A DNA stretch of 64,000 nucleotides from an uncultured Candidatus Saccharibacteria bacterium (GCA_937858705.1 CALLZM010000006.1:223648-287647); one strand, 5' to 3'. Shown: positions 9,308 through 18,731, numbered from the stretch's first letter. The notes: generated by a model not told the origin, from the letters alone. Numbers and translations: made by a program.

Positions 9308-9323
9308 TGTGATTCAGTTCACA
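9308..9323. promoter_or_regulatory. Crp-type operator between crp paralog 1 and the lectin gene
   Basis: TGTGA-TTCAGT-TCACA, a perfect match to the TGTGA-N6-TCACA consensus of CRP. It lies 10 bp upstream of the crp ATG, where binding would block that promoter, and 114 bp upstream of the divergent lectin gene, where it could activate. Confidence 0.75.
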
Positions 9324-9437
9324 AAAATAATGTGGTTTCATTCATAGACATGGGCTATGCCATTTATGTATAGTGATAGACAAACCAGTAATGCTTGGGC
9401 TGTGGGAGTGGTCCTGAAGGGGTAGAGGGAGTTTGAG

Positions 9438-11384
9438 GTGAAGATAGCAACACAACGAAAAAATATTATGCAGCGCGTGCAGCTCTTTGTGGCGGCAGCG
9501 GTGCTGGCAACGAGTAGTCTGTATGGCTTGGTGACATCACATACCGCTAGTGCGGCAATCGACCGCGATGCAGTGGCGATGCACGGGCAGATTATCGACA
9601 CCTACGACAATCAGCCGATTCCATCTGCAGAGATTTGGGCTGGCTGTGGCGAAAGCCTTGGCACACTGATTCAGGCTGACGCCACGGGGTCATATAGTCT
9701 CACGAAAGGGCAATTGTACGATTTTATTGACTATGAGTGTCCGTTCGCTCTGGGTTTGGCCATGAATGCCTACGAAGAGCAGTATGATCGGGGTGATGAC
9801 GAGTGGGTCAATTTCGACCATGATTATGATGATTGGGATCAGTGGATTGACGAGCACTTTACTGGGCAATATTTTGACTTCCACTTGACTGGTGACGGCA
9901 GCCAGGACAAAACAGCACAGACCGGATTTACAAATGTAAGCGACAAGATGGCCATGACTGGCACGACACTGGCGGTTACTGACCTGCAGGTTACCGGTGC
10001 GGGCAACGATGAGCTGGATGTAACTCTCAAGGCGACTGGCGGCGGCACGATTGATTTTACACATGTAACTGGAGTAACGGCTACTGGCCGTGGCACGAGC
10101 TATGTCATGTTGACAGGTAATCGCGATGATATCAACAGCGCCCTGGCTACTATGCAATACACAGCTGGCAGTGTTGGCGAGGTGACTATCACGGCAGAAC
10201 TGGGCAATAATGTCGGCGATGTGTTATGGAATAATGGTGAGGACGGCAATGGTCACGCCTACATCGTGGTGAGCGACTCTATGACATGGCACCAAGCCGA
10301 AGCGGCTGCCCAAACCTACAGATTTGGCGGACAGACCGGTTATCTCGCGACAATCACCAGCGCACAGGAAAATGCATTCATCTACAACAATTTGCCCTCT
10401 GCTAACCGCACTGGCTGGCTGGGTGCCACCGATGAGGCCGTCGAGGGTACCTGGCGCTGGCAAACTGGCCCCGAGGCCGGAGACTTGCTGAGCTACACCA
10501 ACTGGAGCGCTGGCGAGCCAAACAATCAGAGCAACGAAGATTGTATGCAATTCGTCACTGGTGGCCAGTGGAACGACATTTCATGCAGTAGCTCTCGCCG
10601 ATTTGTCGTCGAGTTCGGTGGTGCCTCGCTGCCACAACCGACTCGCAGCCAGTTTACGATCACTGTCGTCCCACGCACCTACACGCTGACATTTGACACG
10701 CAGGGCGGCAGCGCCGTCGCGCCAATCACCGGCCTTGATCAGAATGAAGAGGCAACCCTGCCCGCTGCACCAACCCGAACTGGCTATGTGTTTGTGGAAT
10801 GGAACACGGACGCCGACAGAGAGGGTATCGACTTTAACGCTGGCGAGACCGTCGTTATCAGCGACGACATGACATTCTATGCCATCTGGGACGAAGATGC
10901 GAACGATGATACTATTCCTGACGGCAACCAAAATGTCATCAGCCTGACCGACCCAACGACAGATAGCAAAGTGGTGCTGGAAGTAGATGATAGCTGTGAC
11001 GTATCCCTTGCCTCTATGGTGCGTGCCAGCGACTTCACGGTCAAAGACGCTGCGTACACATATGACACTGGCTTTGTGGATTTCACGGCGACAGGCTGCG
11101 ACGACGACAAAACGATCGTCAAACTGTATTACTACGGCGTCTCGGCCGACGGCTTGACCGTGCGCAAACACAACCCGAACAACAACAGCTTCTTCACGAT
11201 TAACGACGCCTTGCTAACCAAACGCATCATCACCGAGCAAAATGTCACGGTCGTATCATACGAAGTTACCGACGGCGGCGACCTCGACATCGACGGACTG
11301 AAAAACGGCACCATTGTCGACCCAGTGGGCTTAGGAAAATTAGTTATAGGCGTACCAAACACTGGCCTCGGCGGCAGGCAATAA
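9438..11384 (+). CDS. Secreted C-type lectin / InlB-repeat surface protein with C-terminal PNTG motif
   Basis: 648 residues from GTG 9438, with GAGGGAG seven bases upstream. A signal peptide covers residues ~1-37 (hydrophobic stretch LFVAAAVLATSSLYGLV, then SHTASA). After an acidic segment and a beta-rich domain (residues ~155-255) comes a C-type lectin domain (~260-395) with WLGATDE, the Ca-binding EPNN motif, and QWNDISC. An InlB/Listeria-Bacteroides repeat follows (YTLTFDTQGGSAVAPITG...FYAIWDED, ~415-485). The protein ends VIGVPNTGLGGRQ, a sortase-like PNTG signal but without the usual hydrophobic tail. Likely an exported adhesin binding host or neighbour-cell glycans. The next gene encodes a sortase fusion, the likely partner. 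Confidence 0.85.
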   Translation: MKIATQRKNIMQRVQLFVAAAVLATSSLYGLVTSHTASAAIDRDAVAMHGQIIDTYDNQPIPSAEIWAGCGESLGTLIQADATGSYSLTKGQLYDFIDYECPFALGLAMNAYEEQYDRGDDEWVNFDHDYDDWDQWIDEHFTGQYFDFHLTGDGSQDKTAQTGFTNVSDKMAMTGTTLAVTDLQVTGAGNDELDVTLKATGGGTIDFTHVTGVTATGRGTSYVMLTGNRDDINSALATMQYTAGSVGEVTITAELGNNVGDVLWNNGEDGNGHAYIVVSDSMTWHQAEAAAQTYRFGGQTGYLATITSAQENAFIYNNLPSANRTGWLGATDEAVEGTWRWQTGPEAGDLLSYTNWSAGEPNNQSNEDCMQFVTGGQWNDISCSSSRRFVVEFGGASLPQPTRSQFTITVVPRTYTLTFDTQGGSAVAPITGLDQNEEATLPAAPTRTGYVFVEWNTDADREGIDFNAGETVVISDDMTFYAIWDEDANDDTIPDGNQNVISLTDPTTDSKVVLEVDDSCDVSLASMVRASDFTVKDAAYTYDTGFVDFTATGCDDDKTIVKLYYYGVSADGLTVRKHNPNNNSFFTINDALLTKRIITEQNVTVVSYEVTDGGDLDIDGLKNGTIVDPVGLGKLVIGVPNTGLGGRQ

Positions 11385-11404
11385 GGTACAATAGGCCATA
11401 GACT

Positions 11405-12829
11405 ATGATGTGGGGAATGCTACTATTGGCCCACCTGGTGGGGCTGGTCGGCTACAACTTGCTGCTGCGGCGCACGGCCGTGGCGGGCAAGTTCCACCCG
11501 TGGGTGCTGGCCACGCTGTTGCAGACGGGCATCATGGTGCCGATGCTGCTGGCTGCGCCGTTTTTGCCGATGGACTTTGGCCGGATTGACGCTGCGGCTG
11601 CGGCGGTGATGGGCCTAGCGGTCGTGCTCGGTATCGTGCTGCTGGTCGGCATCACCAAGGCACTGCACTATCTCGAGGCCAGCACATTTTCGATTGTCTA
11701 TAATCTCCGCATCATCATTGTCACGCTACTGGCAGCCTTGCTATTGTCTGAGCTGCCGTCGCTGGCGCAAATCGGCGGCGGGCTGCTGATACTGGCCGCC
11801 ATCTTCATCGTCCGACAAAAGGGCAGCCAAAAGATGACGCGCCGTGGCTTTGCCTGGGGTATTGCCATGGCGTGTACGATTAGTGTCCTCGGCGTCGCCG
11901 AAAAGTACATCATCAATGAAGTCGGCGTCTACACGGCCGCGCCCATCGTCACACTGACAGTCGGCGTCATTATGTGGGCAGTGGTGCTGGCGCGGCGCTT
12001 GCCCGTGCCAAAGCGGCAGGTGTTTACCAAGCATGTCATCTGGCTGCTGGTGCTGCGCTCGCTGTCCAACTGGGCATTTATCTTTGCGCTGGCGGCTGGT
12101 GCGCTGGTGGGTGTGGCGACATTTGTATCGGCGCTCAGTGTGGTGGCGATTGTGGCGCTGGGTGCGCTACTGCTGGGCGAGCGGGATTATTTACGGCGTA
12201 AAGTTATCGCAGCCGCCATTGCTGTTATCGGCCTGGTGGCGGTGCTATTTGGCAGCAACCTGTGGCCGCTGGCGCAGCAGCCTGCCCAACCAGCGCAGCC
12301 CGCCGCCGTCATCACACACTCCACCGACCAGCCTGATGAGAAAAAGCCGAGTGCAGACTACAAATGGCAAGGCAGCGCCAACGACCCCAAGAAGATTATC
12401 ATGCCAAGCATCGGCGTCGATGCCTACCTACAAAATGTCGGTGTTGACCAAAATAAAGAAGTTGCCGTGCCGAACAATATTCACATAGGCGGCTGGTTTG
12501 TCGACAGCGTCCGCCCGGGCGAAAAAGGCCTCAGTATCATCGACGGCCACTTAAATGGGCCGAACGAAGACGGTATATTTATCAACCTCGACAAAGTCAA
12601 GCCAGGCGACACCTACACCATCGAGTTTGGCGACGGCAGCAAAAAAGACTTCCGTATCAAATCCATTCAAGCGGTAGACCTCAAAGAAGCCGCCAGCGTC
12701 CTCTTCTCGCAGGGCCCAAGTATCGCCAACCAACTCACCCTCATCACCTGCGGAGGCACCTATGATCAGGCGATGCATTTGTACGACAAGCGCATTATTG
12801 TTGTCTCGGAGCTAGCATCGTATAATTAG
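11405..12829 (+). CDS. EamA-type transporter fused to a sortase domain
   Basis: 474 residues. Residues 1-~285 form about ten hydrophobic helices in the EamA/DMT pattern (two five-helix halves). After a Pro/Ala-rich linker comes a sortase domain (~320-474): IIMPSIGVDAYLQNVGV at its start, catalytic His in IDGHLNGP, catalytic Cys in TLITCGG (TLxTC motif) and the catalytic Arg in YDKRIIVVSE. Sortases cleave a sorting signal at Thr-Gly and attach proteins to the envelope. Fusion to a multi-helix transporter is unusual; the helices may only anchor the enzyme, or may carry a lipid or muropeptide acceptor (inference). The upstream gene encodes a PNTG-ending protein, a likely substrate. Both genes use GC-rich codons compared with neighbours. 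Confidence 0.85.
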   Translation: MMWGMLLLAHLVGLVGYNLLLRRTAVAGKFHPWVLATLLQTGIMVPMLLAAPFLPMDFGRIDAAAAAVMGLAVVLGIVLLVGITKALHYLEASTFSIVYNLRIIIVTLLAALLLSELPSLAQIGGGLLILAAIFIVRQKGSQKMTRRGFAWGIAMACTISVLGVAEKYIINEVGVYTAAPIVTLTVGVIMWAVVLARRLPVPKRQVFTKHVIWLLVLRSLSNWAFIFALAAGALVGVATFVSALSVVAIVALGALLLGERDYLRRKVIAAAIAVIGLVAVLFGSNLWPLAQQPAQPAQPAAVITHSTDQPDEKKPSADYKWQGSANDPKKIIMPSIGVDAYLQNVGVDQNKEVAVPNNIHIGGWFVDSVRPGEKGLSIIDGHLNGPNEDGIFINLDKVKPGDTYTIEFGDGSKKDFRIKSIQAVDLKEAASVLFSQGPSIANQLTLITCGGTYDQAMHLYDKRIIVVSELASYN

Positions 12830-12853
12830 CAGTACGAGAGGAGTGTAGACGAA

Positions 12854-13399
12854 ATGCCACATATTCACAACGAGCCAGGGCAGATAGATGCCACCGTGAC
12901 TGCATATGTATGCCGTAAACGCCATGATGAGCTGGAGATTATGCTTCATATGCATAAGAAACTTGGAATACTATTGCCCGTGGGTGGACACATAGAACTT
13001 GACGAAACGCCATGGCAGGCAGTGGCACATGAACTCGAAGAAGAGTCGGGGTATGAATTATCACAACTGAGACTTCTTCAGCCAAAGCTTCGCCTAAAAT
13101 GGCTCGACGGTGCAGTGTTGCATCCTCAGCCATTGCTGCTCAATACGCACGCTATAACGAATGAACATTGTCACAGCGATATTACTTATGCCTTTTTTAC
13201 AGAAGATGAGCCGAGGAAACACCTCTCCGAGGGCGAATCGCACGATATTCGCTGGTTGACGAAGCAGCAGATAGGTGCGCTAGACGGAAGCGCTATATAT
13301 GCGAATACACGGACGGTATACGATTTTATTTTGACGAATTTTGATACATGGGAACTAGTGGAAACTTCCCGTTTCTCGCTTGAGAAAAGTTTAGGTTAA
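12854..13399 (+). CDS. NUDIX hydrolase
   Basis: 181 residues; ATG 12854 is preceded by GAGAGGAG. The Nudix box is GGHIELDETPWQAVAHELEEESGY (residues ~48-71), matching Gx5Ex7REUXEExGU except His in place of the usual Arg. Such enzymes hydrolyse nucleoside-diphosphate-linked compounds; the substrate cannot be read from sequence. The stop overlaps the convergent gene's stop by four bases (13396-13399). Confidence 0.9.
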   Translation: MPHIHNEPGQIDATVTAYVCRKRHDELEIMLHMHKKLGILLPVGGHIELDETPWQAVAHELEEESGYELSQLRLLQPKLRLKWLDGAVLHPQPLLLNTHAITNEHCHSDITYAFFTEDEPRKHLSEGESHDIRWLTKQQIGALDGSAIYANTRTVYDFILTNFDTWELVETSRFSLEKSLG

Positions 13400-13683
13400 G
13401 TTTGCTGATTTGTCGTTGCAGGGCTATCTGTGTGTATGGCTGCTAAACGAGGCGACAAGTCTTCCCTTTTATCTCTTTCGTTCATTTCTTTTAGAATATT
13501 GCGAATTTCAATGATAGCCCGTTGTACTTCTCGTTGGTGTATTCGGTTAATAACCCAAAAAACAAGCACGATGACTGTTATAACTACTGAGCCGATGGTA
13601 ATGGCGAACAATATACCATTGAGCGATGAGGTGAGGCCTTCGAGCGGATATTTGCCGAGCGATTCAAAAGCTTGAGTGTCCAT
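13396..13683 (-). CDS. Small single-pass membrane protein
   Basis: 95 residues with one transmembrane helix at ~25-45 (ILFAITIGSVVITVIVLVFW), a short outside N-terminus and a charged cytoplasmic helix NRIHQREVQRAIIEIRNILKEMNER that could form a coiled coil. TATACT (plus 13691-13696 complement) ends 7 nt before the ATG, so it is probably leaderless. No family recognised; it overlaps the end of the NUDIX gene convergently. Confidence 0.7.
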   Translation of the reverse strand: MDTQAFESLGKYPLEGLTSSLNGILFAITIGSVVITVIVLVFWVINRIHQREVQRAIIEIRNILKEMNERDKREDLSPRLAAIHTDSPATTNQQT

Positions 13684-13799
13684 ACATAATAGTATAGCAT
13701 TGTCTTGACGCGCGGCTACTGAATCCCTATACTATGAACGATGCTTTCGCTTCTTTTATGAGCGAAAAAGGGTATATCTAAAAATAAGGACAAATTGGT

Positions 13800-15392
13800 A
13801 TGAATATATTTTCTCGGAAAAAGATAGATACGCGTGCGCCAAAAAAAGGTGGTGGCACCAAAGATTTGGAAGGAATTGACCCCATAACCTATGCGAGGCG
13901 ATGGTGGATTCTTGGTACACTCTGTCTGACGCTTCTTGGTGTTATGCTGGCGAACAGTAGCCTGAATATGGCACTGCCGATGATGGCGAAAGACCTTACG
14001 CTAAGCCAGCTGGATCTTACCTGGGTGGTCAATGTCTATACGCTCGTGTTTGCTAGCTTGCTGTTTGTGGCGGGTGCAGTGGGTGATCGCTATGGTCGTA
14101 AGCTAGCCATGCAAATCGGCCTGGCGATTTTTACGCTGGGGTCGTTGTACGCAGGCTTTTTGGCGCAGACTGGTGCCGAACTGATCATTTCTCGAATAGT
14201 GATGGGAATGGGTGCGGCGTTTGTCATGCCGACAACACTATCGATTATCAACAATACTTTTCCGAAGGGTGAACGAGCCCGGGCGGTGGCTATTTGGGGG
14301 GCTGTTGCTGGTGTTGGTATGATGTTTGGTTCAGTCATCAGCGGTATTTTGCTTGAGCATTTTTCATGGCATTCATTGTTTTATTTTAGCGCCGCAATCG
14401 CTATCATCGGGCTCATCGCCAACCAATATTTGGCACACGAATCGAAAGATGAAAAAGAAACACCCGTAGATTGGCTGGGCGGCGTGCTATCGTCACTCGC
14501 CATCTTCGGCATTGTCTATGGTGTGACAGAAGCGCCTTCGGTTGGCGTAGCTGAACCAGCAGTGGCAGCAAGCTTGATCGGTGGTTTGGTCATGTTGGTG
14601 CTCTTTGTTCTTTGGGAACGCCGTACGAAGACACCGATGCTGGATATGGATCTCTTTAAAAATCGTGCCTTTGCTATATCAAGTCTTACGCTGACGCTAG
14701 TATTTTTGGCGATGTCTGGTGTATTTTTCTCGATGAGCCAACTCATGCAGCTTGTTATGAATTACACACCCCTTGAATCATCACTCAGGACTATTCCGCT
14801 CATGCTACCAATGATGTTCATTTCGCCGCTTGTGCCGAATATTGTGAAAAAAATCGGCGCTCGCACGGCAATTGGCATAGGACTTACTCTTACATCCATC
14901 GCATTTCTTATCATGTCGACATGGACGATCGATCTCACCTACGGCTTTCTTTTTGTGACCATGCTTATTATGATGCTTGGTATTACGCTTGCTATGACAC
15001 CGGGTACAAATATTCTCATGGCATCGGTGCCGCGTAACCGTTCAGGTATGGGCTCGGCGATGAATGATACCACACGAGAGCTCGGTGGTGCATTGGGAGT
15101 GGCGGTGCTTGGTGCGGTACTGAGTGCAAGCTATGAAAATAGTATCGCTGAAACGGCAGCAAAATTTCCAGGCGCAATCGGCGATGCTTTGCAAAGTTCG
15201 CTCGCGGTTGCCATGCAAGTAGCAGATAAGCTTGGCCCATTGGCCGAGCAGGTAGTGCATGCTGCGCAAAACGCCTTTATGAATGGCGTGTCACATTCGG
15301 CGCTTATTGCTGCTGCTATCATTTTCGCAGCAGCGCTGATTGCCTTTTTTGGTCTGCCGAAACATACTTCAAAAGAGAGCGATACGATTTAA
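13800..15392 (+). CDS. MFS transporter, DHA2 (EmrB/QacA) type
   Basis: 530 residues and 14 predicted helices. The first helix LCLTLLGVMLANSSLNMALPM and LTWVVNVYTLVFASLLFVAGAVGDRYGRKL (motif A: G-D-R-x-G-R-K) are characteristic of the DHA2 drug:H+ antiporters, as is SRIVMGMGAAFVMPTTLSII and the motif-C-like WGAVAGVGMMFGSVISGILLEH. Likely exports cationic or amphipathic toxic compounds across the cytoplasmic membrane. AAGGACAAATTGGT precedes the ATG. Its stop overlaps the convergent DsbA-like gene by four bases. Confidence 0.9.
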   Translation: MNIFSRKKIDTRAPKKGGGTKDLEGIDPITYARRWWILGTLCLTLLGVMLANSSLNMALPMMAKDLTLSQLDLTWVVNVYTLVFASLLFVAGAVGDRYGRKLAMQIGLAIFTLGSLYAGFLAQTGAELIISRIVMGMGAAFVMPTTLSIINNTFPKGERARAVAIWGAVAGVGMMFGSVISGILLEHFSWHSLFYFSAAIAIIGLIANQYLAHESKDEKETPVDWLGGVLSSLAIFGIVYGVTEAPSVGVAEPAVAASLIGGLVMLVLFVLWERRTKTPMLDMDLFKNRAFAISSLTLTLVFLAMSGVFFSMSQLMQLVMNYTPLESSLRTIPLMLPMMFISPLVPNIVKKIGARTAIGIGLTLTSIAFLIMSTWTIDLTYGFLFVTMLIMMLGITLAMTPGTNILMASVPRNRSGMGSAMNDTTRELGGALGVAVLGAVLSASYENSIAETAAKFPGAIGDALQSSLAVAMQVADKLGPLAEQVVHAAQNAFMNGVSHSALIAAAIIFAAALIAFFGLPKHTSKESDTI

Positions 15393-16021
15393 GCAGTGCT
15401 ATCGACGATTGGATAACCACTGCGCGTGCGTTTTATCTCATAAAAACTGGAAGTCGTAGCTAGTTGTTCGAGGCCGTCCCAGATGGCGAGTGATTCATCG
15501 AGGCTATCCGGCAACTCATTCAATACGGGGCCAAAATACCCAAGCCGCTTATTGTTTTTATCGGTGAAGACGATGACTGGTACGCCAATATCTGTGCCAG
15601 CAGCATCAAGGGCAGCATCAAGTTCACGCATAAGACGAGTATCTATCGAAGTATCATTGGCTGCTTGAAGTAGCTCAACGGGCAAGTGATGGGCTGCTAA
15701 TACTTCTTGAATCAGCTCATCATCATACGGCCGTTTTTCTAGATGGTGACGAGTGCCAAAAGTCGAGTAGAGATCGATAGAAGAAGCGAGTTGTTGACTA
15801 GTCGCTTGTCGAATAACGCGATGTATACGATGTGAATCTCGGTGGGAAAGGGCATGCTCTGACTCATCACCTCTTGGTGCCAGTTCATCATTTTTTAGCG
15901 CTAGACTAAATTGTCGCCAAGTTATGTTAATGGTGCGTTCGGCACTTACTTGGAGGAGCCATCGACTGGTGATCCAGCAAAATGGGCATATTGGATCGTA
16001 ATAAAATTCTATAGCGGCCAT
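15389..16021 (-). CDS. DsbA-family thioredoxin-fold protein
   Basis: 210 residues from ATG 16021; the longer frame up to 16288 is rejected because TATACT (plus 16028-16033 complement) ends 6 nt before 16021. The N-terminus MAAIEFYYDPICPFCWITSR holds the CPFC redox motif of DsbA/2-hydroxychromene-isomerase (HCCA) proteins. An all-alpha insert follows, then GTDIGVPVIVFTD with the cis-Pro loop (GVPV). There is no signal peptide, so it acts in the cytoplasm, probably as a mycothiol/FrnE-like oxidoreductase. It is the reverse neighbour of the MFS gene. Confidence 0.85.
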   Translation of the reverse strand: MAAIEFYYDPICPFCWITSRWLLQVSAERTINITWRQFSLALKNDELAPRGDESEHALSHRDSHRIHRVIRQATSQQLASSIDLYSTFGTRHHLEKRPYDDELIQEVLAAHHLPVELLQAANDTSIDTRLMRELDAALDAAGTDIGVPVIVFTDKNNKRLGYFGPVLNELPDSLDESLAIWDGLEQLATTSSFYEIKRTRSGYPIVDSTA

Positions 16022-16122
16022 ATATCTAGTATACACTGCGAGCAGAGTAAGCGCTTGCGTTATTACTCTCGGCAAATTATGATAGGAGCATAACTTATAG
16101 ATGCTAAAAATAGGGAGTGTGC

Positions 16123-17571
16123 ATGAATGACCAGGATCGTATGAATGATAATCCTCAGGAACTACCGAATGAACGACCGGAAGAACAACAGTATGATGAT
16201 GGAATAGATCAGTTTGTTGCTGACGAGCCTGCAATAGAAGCCAAAAATCCAGAAAGCGAACCCACCGAAGGCGATGAAATGTCGGCATATCATCCAGAAA
16301 TTATGCGAGTTGAAGAATCATCTTCTGATACTTTTGTAGAGCCAGTACTTCCCTCTCAGCCGACGAGTGAAGCGGTCTCGACGCATACTCTTGAGGAGCC
16401 AGTGAGAAAGAAGTCGAAGCGACCTCTTGTATTTGCCTTGCTTGGTGTAGCGTTGGTGCTCGCCGCGACTGTGATTGTGTATGTGTTGATGCAGCAAAAT
16501 AGTTCGGAAGAGGCAACAGGGCATGATCAATCTGCTACTCCTCAAACTCAAAGAAATGTGCTCGGTTTGCAGGCAATTGTGGTTGATGGCGGTGCGGAAT
16601 ATCGAGCGCAGTCAGGTGACTGGCAGGCGTTAGCAGTTAATATGCAGGTTGCCGAAGGTGGTGAAGTTCGAACGGCACCTAATGGTCGAGTGGTATTGTC
16701 TTTTGATGACGGGAGTGTCCTTCGGCTCGATGCTAACAGCCAAGCTCGAATCGATAGTCTTGCTACGAATGATATAAAAATTGCTCACTTAAGCGGCACG
16801 GTGTATTCTCGAGTGGTTGAGAGCGATCGAAGCTTTGTGGTAACGGTTGACGGAACTTCATTTACTGCTCTTGGCACAGCATTTGCTACCACGAATACCG
16901 TGAGTGAAAAAGGTGTGCAAGTATACCAAAGCCAAGTGAAGGCGAGTGAAGTTGCAGAGGCTATTGCTGAAGGGAAGCAATATTATAAAATGAATCCAGA
17001 TAAAACATTGAAGGATTCAGTAACCGATATCGATGTGAGTGCACTTGCAGATAATGCCTTTTTAGCATGGAACACGAGCGAAGACGAAAAAGACGCCAAA
17101 TTTAAAGATAAGCTCGGTATTCTCAGCAAAGTAAAAGAAAAATCGAACGAAAAAGCTGAAGAAAAAGAGAAAAAACAGCAAGCTGAGAAAAGTGTAACCG
17201 AAAAAACTAAGCAAGAAACAGAAAAAAAGACAAAAGAAAAGCAACAAAAATCTGAAAAGCAAAACAATAGCAGCAAAGAAAAAGTCACGCCTGGGACGAT
17301 GAGTATTACTGCCTACGGCGATAAGGTTCGCTGGAGTTACACAGGCAAGGCGGTACATGGCTATAAGATGGTAGTGAGTAAAACCAGCCAAACGCCAACT
17401 TTTGGCAAAGATCATGCAATATATTACCCTACTATCGGTGATGAATGGGGTGAACTCGGCAAAAAAGATGCTCCAGGAACCTATTCCGTACGAGTGTGTG
17501 CCTACACTGCCGGTACACAAGACCAGCCTTGCATTGATTACTCACCCGTCGTTACTATTACGAAAAAATAA
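16123..17571 (+). CDS. FecR-domain membrane-anchored protein with C-terminal Ig-like domain
   Basis: 482 residues from ATG 16123 (AGGGAG at 16112-16117). An acidic cytoplasmic tail (1-~100) precedes one transmembrane helix (LVFALLGVALVLAATVIVYVL). Outside lies a FecR-like beta domain (~150-270; VAEGGEVRTAPNGRVVLSF, SVLRLDANSQARID). A strongly Lys/Glu-rich segment (~330-385) follows, then a fibronectin-like domain with two cysteines. FecR domains normally transmit signals or bind peptidoglycan-associated partners; here no sigma factor is adjacent, so a structural envelope role is more likely. The Lys/Glu segment may span the cell wall. Confidence 0.8.
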   Translation: MNDQDRMNDNPQELPNERPEEQQYDDGIDQFVADEPAIEAKNPESEPTEGDEMSAYHPEIMRVEESSSDTFVEPVLPSQPTSEAVSTHTLEEPVRKKSKRPLVFALLGVALVLAATVIVYVLMQQNSSEEATGHDQSATPQTQRNVLGLQAIVVDGGAEYRAQSGDWQALAVNMQVAEGGEVRTAPNGRVVLSFDDGSVLRLDANSQARIDSLATNDIKIAHLSGTVYSRVVESDRSFVVTVDGTSFTALGTAFATTNTVSEKGVQVYQSQVKASEVAEAIAEGKQYYKMNPDKTLKDSVTDIDVSALADNAFLAWNTSEDEKDAKFKDKLGILSKVKEKSNEKAEEKEKKQQAEKSVTEKTKQETEKKTKEKQQKSEKQNNSSKEKVTPGTMSITAYGDKVRWSYTGKAVHGYKMVVSKTSQTPTFGKDHAIYYPTIGDEWGELGKKDAPGTYSVRVCAYTAGTQDQPCIDYSPVVTITKK

Positions 17572-17576
17572 GAATC

Positions 17577-18731
17577 CTAGGCTTGTTTGCCGAGCGGATC
17601 GTTAGCGGCGTGCTTCATAAAGCTGTCGTGGTCTTTCTCGAACTCAATCGCCATGTCATAAAGATTTGAGAGCAGCGCATGTCCAAAATCATCCTGCATG
17701 GTACGGTTGATGTCTGTGTGTATGGCAGCTAGCATGGTGTCGTATTCTTGATTGGTTTTTGCGCGACCGTCTTTATCGGCTTTGGTGTCAATAATCTTGT
17801 TGTGTACCGTATCGCAAAACTTAGCTATCATGGCTCGAATGGACGAAGTGCACTGCTGAACATACTCTGTTGGTTCCTGAGATTTGCCGTCTAGTCCTCG
17901 AGTTTTAGTGACTAGCATAAGGTCGCGAACGATATCGGTTGCGTGCTGTGTATCTTCACCAAGTTCTATTAGTACTTTGTAGAGCAGTAATGGTGTTGTT
18001 CGAAGAGTGCTACCATCTAGGAATGATTGCCGCGGATCTTTATGAATCATATCTTCGAAGGCATCATGCATGAGGTTCACGAATAGTTGTCGGTGTAGCC
18101 ATGTCTCATCGGGTGCTTCTATATGGCTGACTGTTTTGTTCCAGGATTTTTGATACAATATTGCTGTTGCCAAGGGGTGCGAGAAGTAGGGACGAGATTG
18201 GCCGTTTTCATCAAGATTCTGACGGAATTGGCCCCGGTGTGATGCGAAAGACAATAAAAGACCTGCGAGCACCAGAGTATTGGTTTGTCGATTTATTGGT
18301 ACACCAAGTAGTGTACTGAGCGTCTCTAGCTGCTCATCATCGTTCGCAACCCGTACTATATACTCGGCAATGAGACGGGCTGCTAGTTCGGTATCGTTTT
18401 CTACTATCGTTTCTATGGTTTGTAAAGATTCTGCCGATTCACCAGTAATGCCAGCAAATTCATGGCGTAAGGTATTATCACTGGCGAGTGAAGCATGGGT
18501 TGTCTCCGCCCAGATGAGTGACGCACCTGATAGTCTGGTGGGCTCTGGATGAATATGCAAAGCGGCCCCAGCGAGGCCGCGAATGGTCGTTATGTTTGTG
18601 GGCGTTTGTCGTTTCTCACACAAATGAGTGACAAGTAAACCGAGATTTTTTTGTGTATTGCGCGGGTCATAAAGCCTCCAAAAAGCCTCAGTCTGATCTA
18701 GGCGAGGTATATCAAATCCTTCTGCTACCAT
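17577..18731 (-). CDS. HD-domain protein resembling the (p)ppGpp hydrolase domain of SpoT
   Basis: 384 residues from ATG 18731 (the frame is open to 18824, but a TATTAT -10 sits four bases before 18731). The C-terminal half carries the metal-binding signature of RelA/SpoT hydrolase domains: FSHPLATAIL (~184), LMHDAFEDMI with HDxxED (~222), VTKTRG, and KFCDTVHNK (~304) matching the KxxDxxHN motif. No synthetase, TGS or ACT domain is present. It may degrade alarmones or related nucleotides. The N-terminal 180 residues are helical and unassigned. The divergent neighbour is the MscS gene. Confidence 0.65.
   Translation of the reverse strand: MVAEGFDIPRLDQTEAFWRLYDPRNTQKNLGLLVTHLCEKRQTPTNITTIRGLAGAALHIHPEPTRLSGASLIWAETTHASLASDNTLRHEFAGITGESAESLQTIETIVENDTELAARLIAEYIVRVANDDEQLETLSTLLGVPINRQTNTLVLAGLLLSFASHRGQFRQNLDENGQSRPYFSHPLATAILYQKSWNKTVSHIEAPDETWLHRQLFVNLMHDAFEDMIHKDPRQSFLDGSTLRTTPLLLYKVLIELGEDTQHATDIVRDLMLVTKTRGLDGKSQEPTEYVQQCTSSIRAMIAKFCDTVHNKIIDTKADKDGRAKTNQEYDTMLAAIHTDINRTMQDDFGHALLSNLYDMAIEFEKDHDSFMKHAANDPLGKQA

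Noticed and set aside
10581..11171. Minus-strand 196-codon open frame
   Set aside because: Lies fully antisense to the lectin gene, has no promoter or ribosome site, and its translation lacks domain features; the sense strand has clear domains.
16117..16122. GTG start at 16117 for the FecR protein
   Set aside because: It lies within the AGGGAG ribosome site; ATG 16123 has correct spacing.
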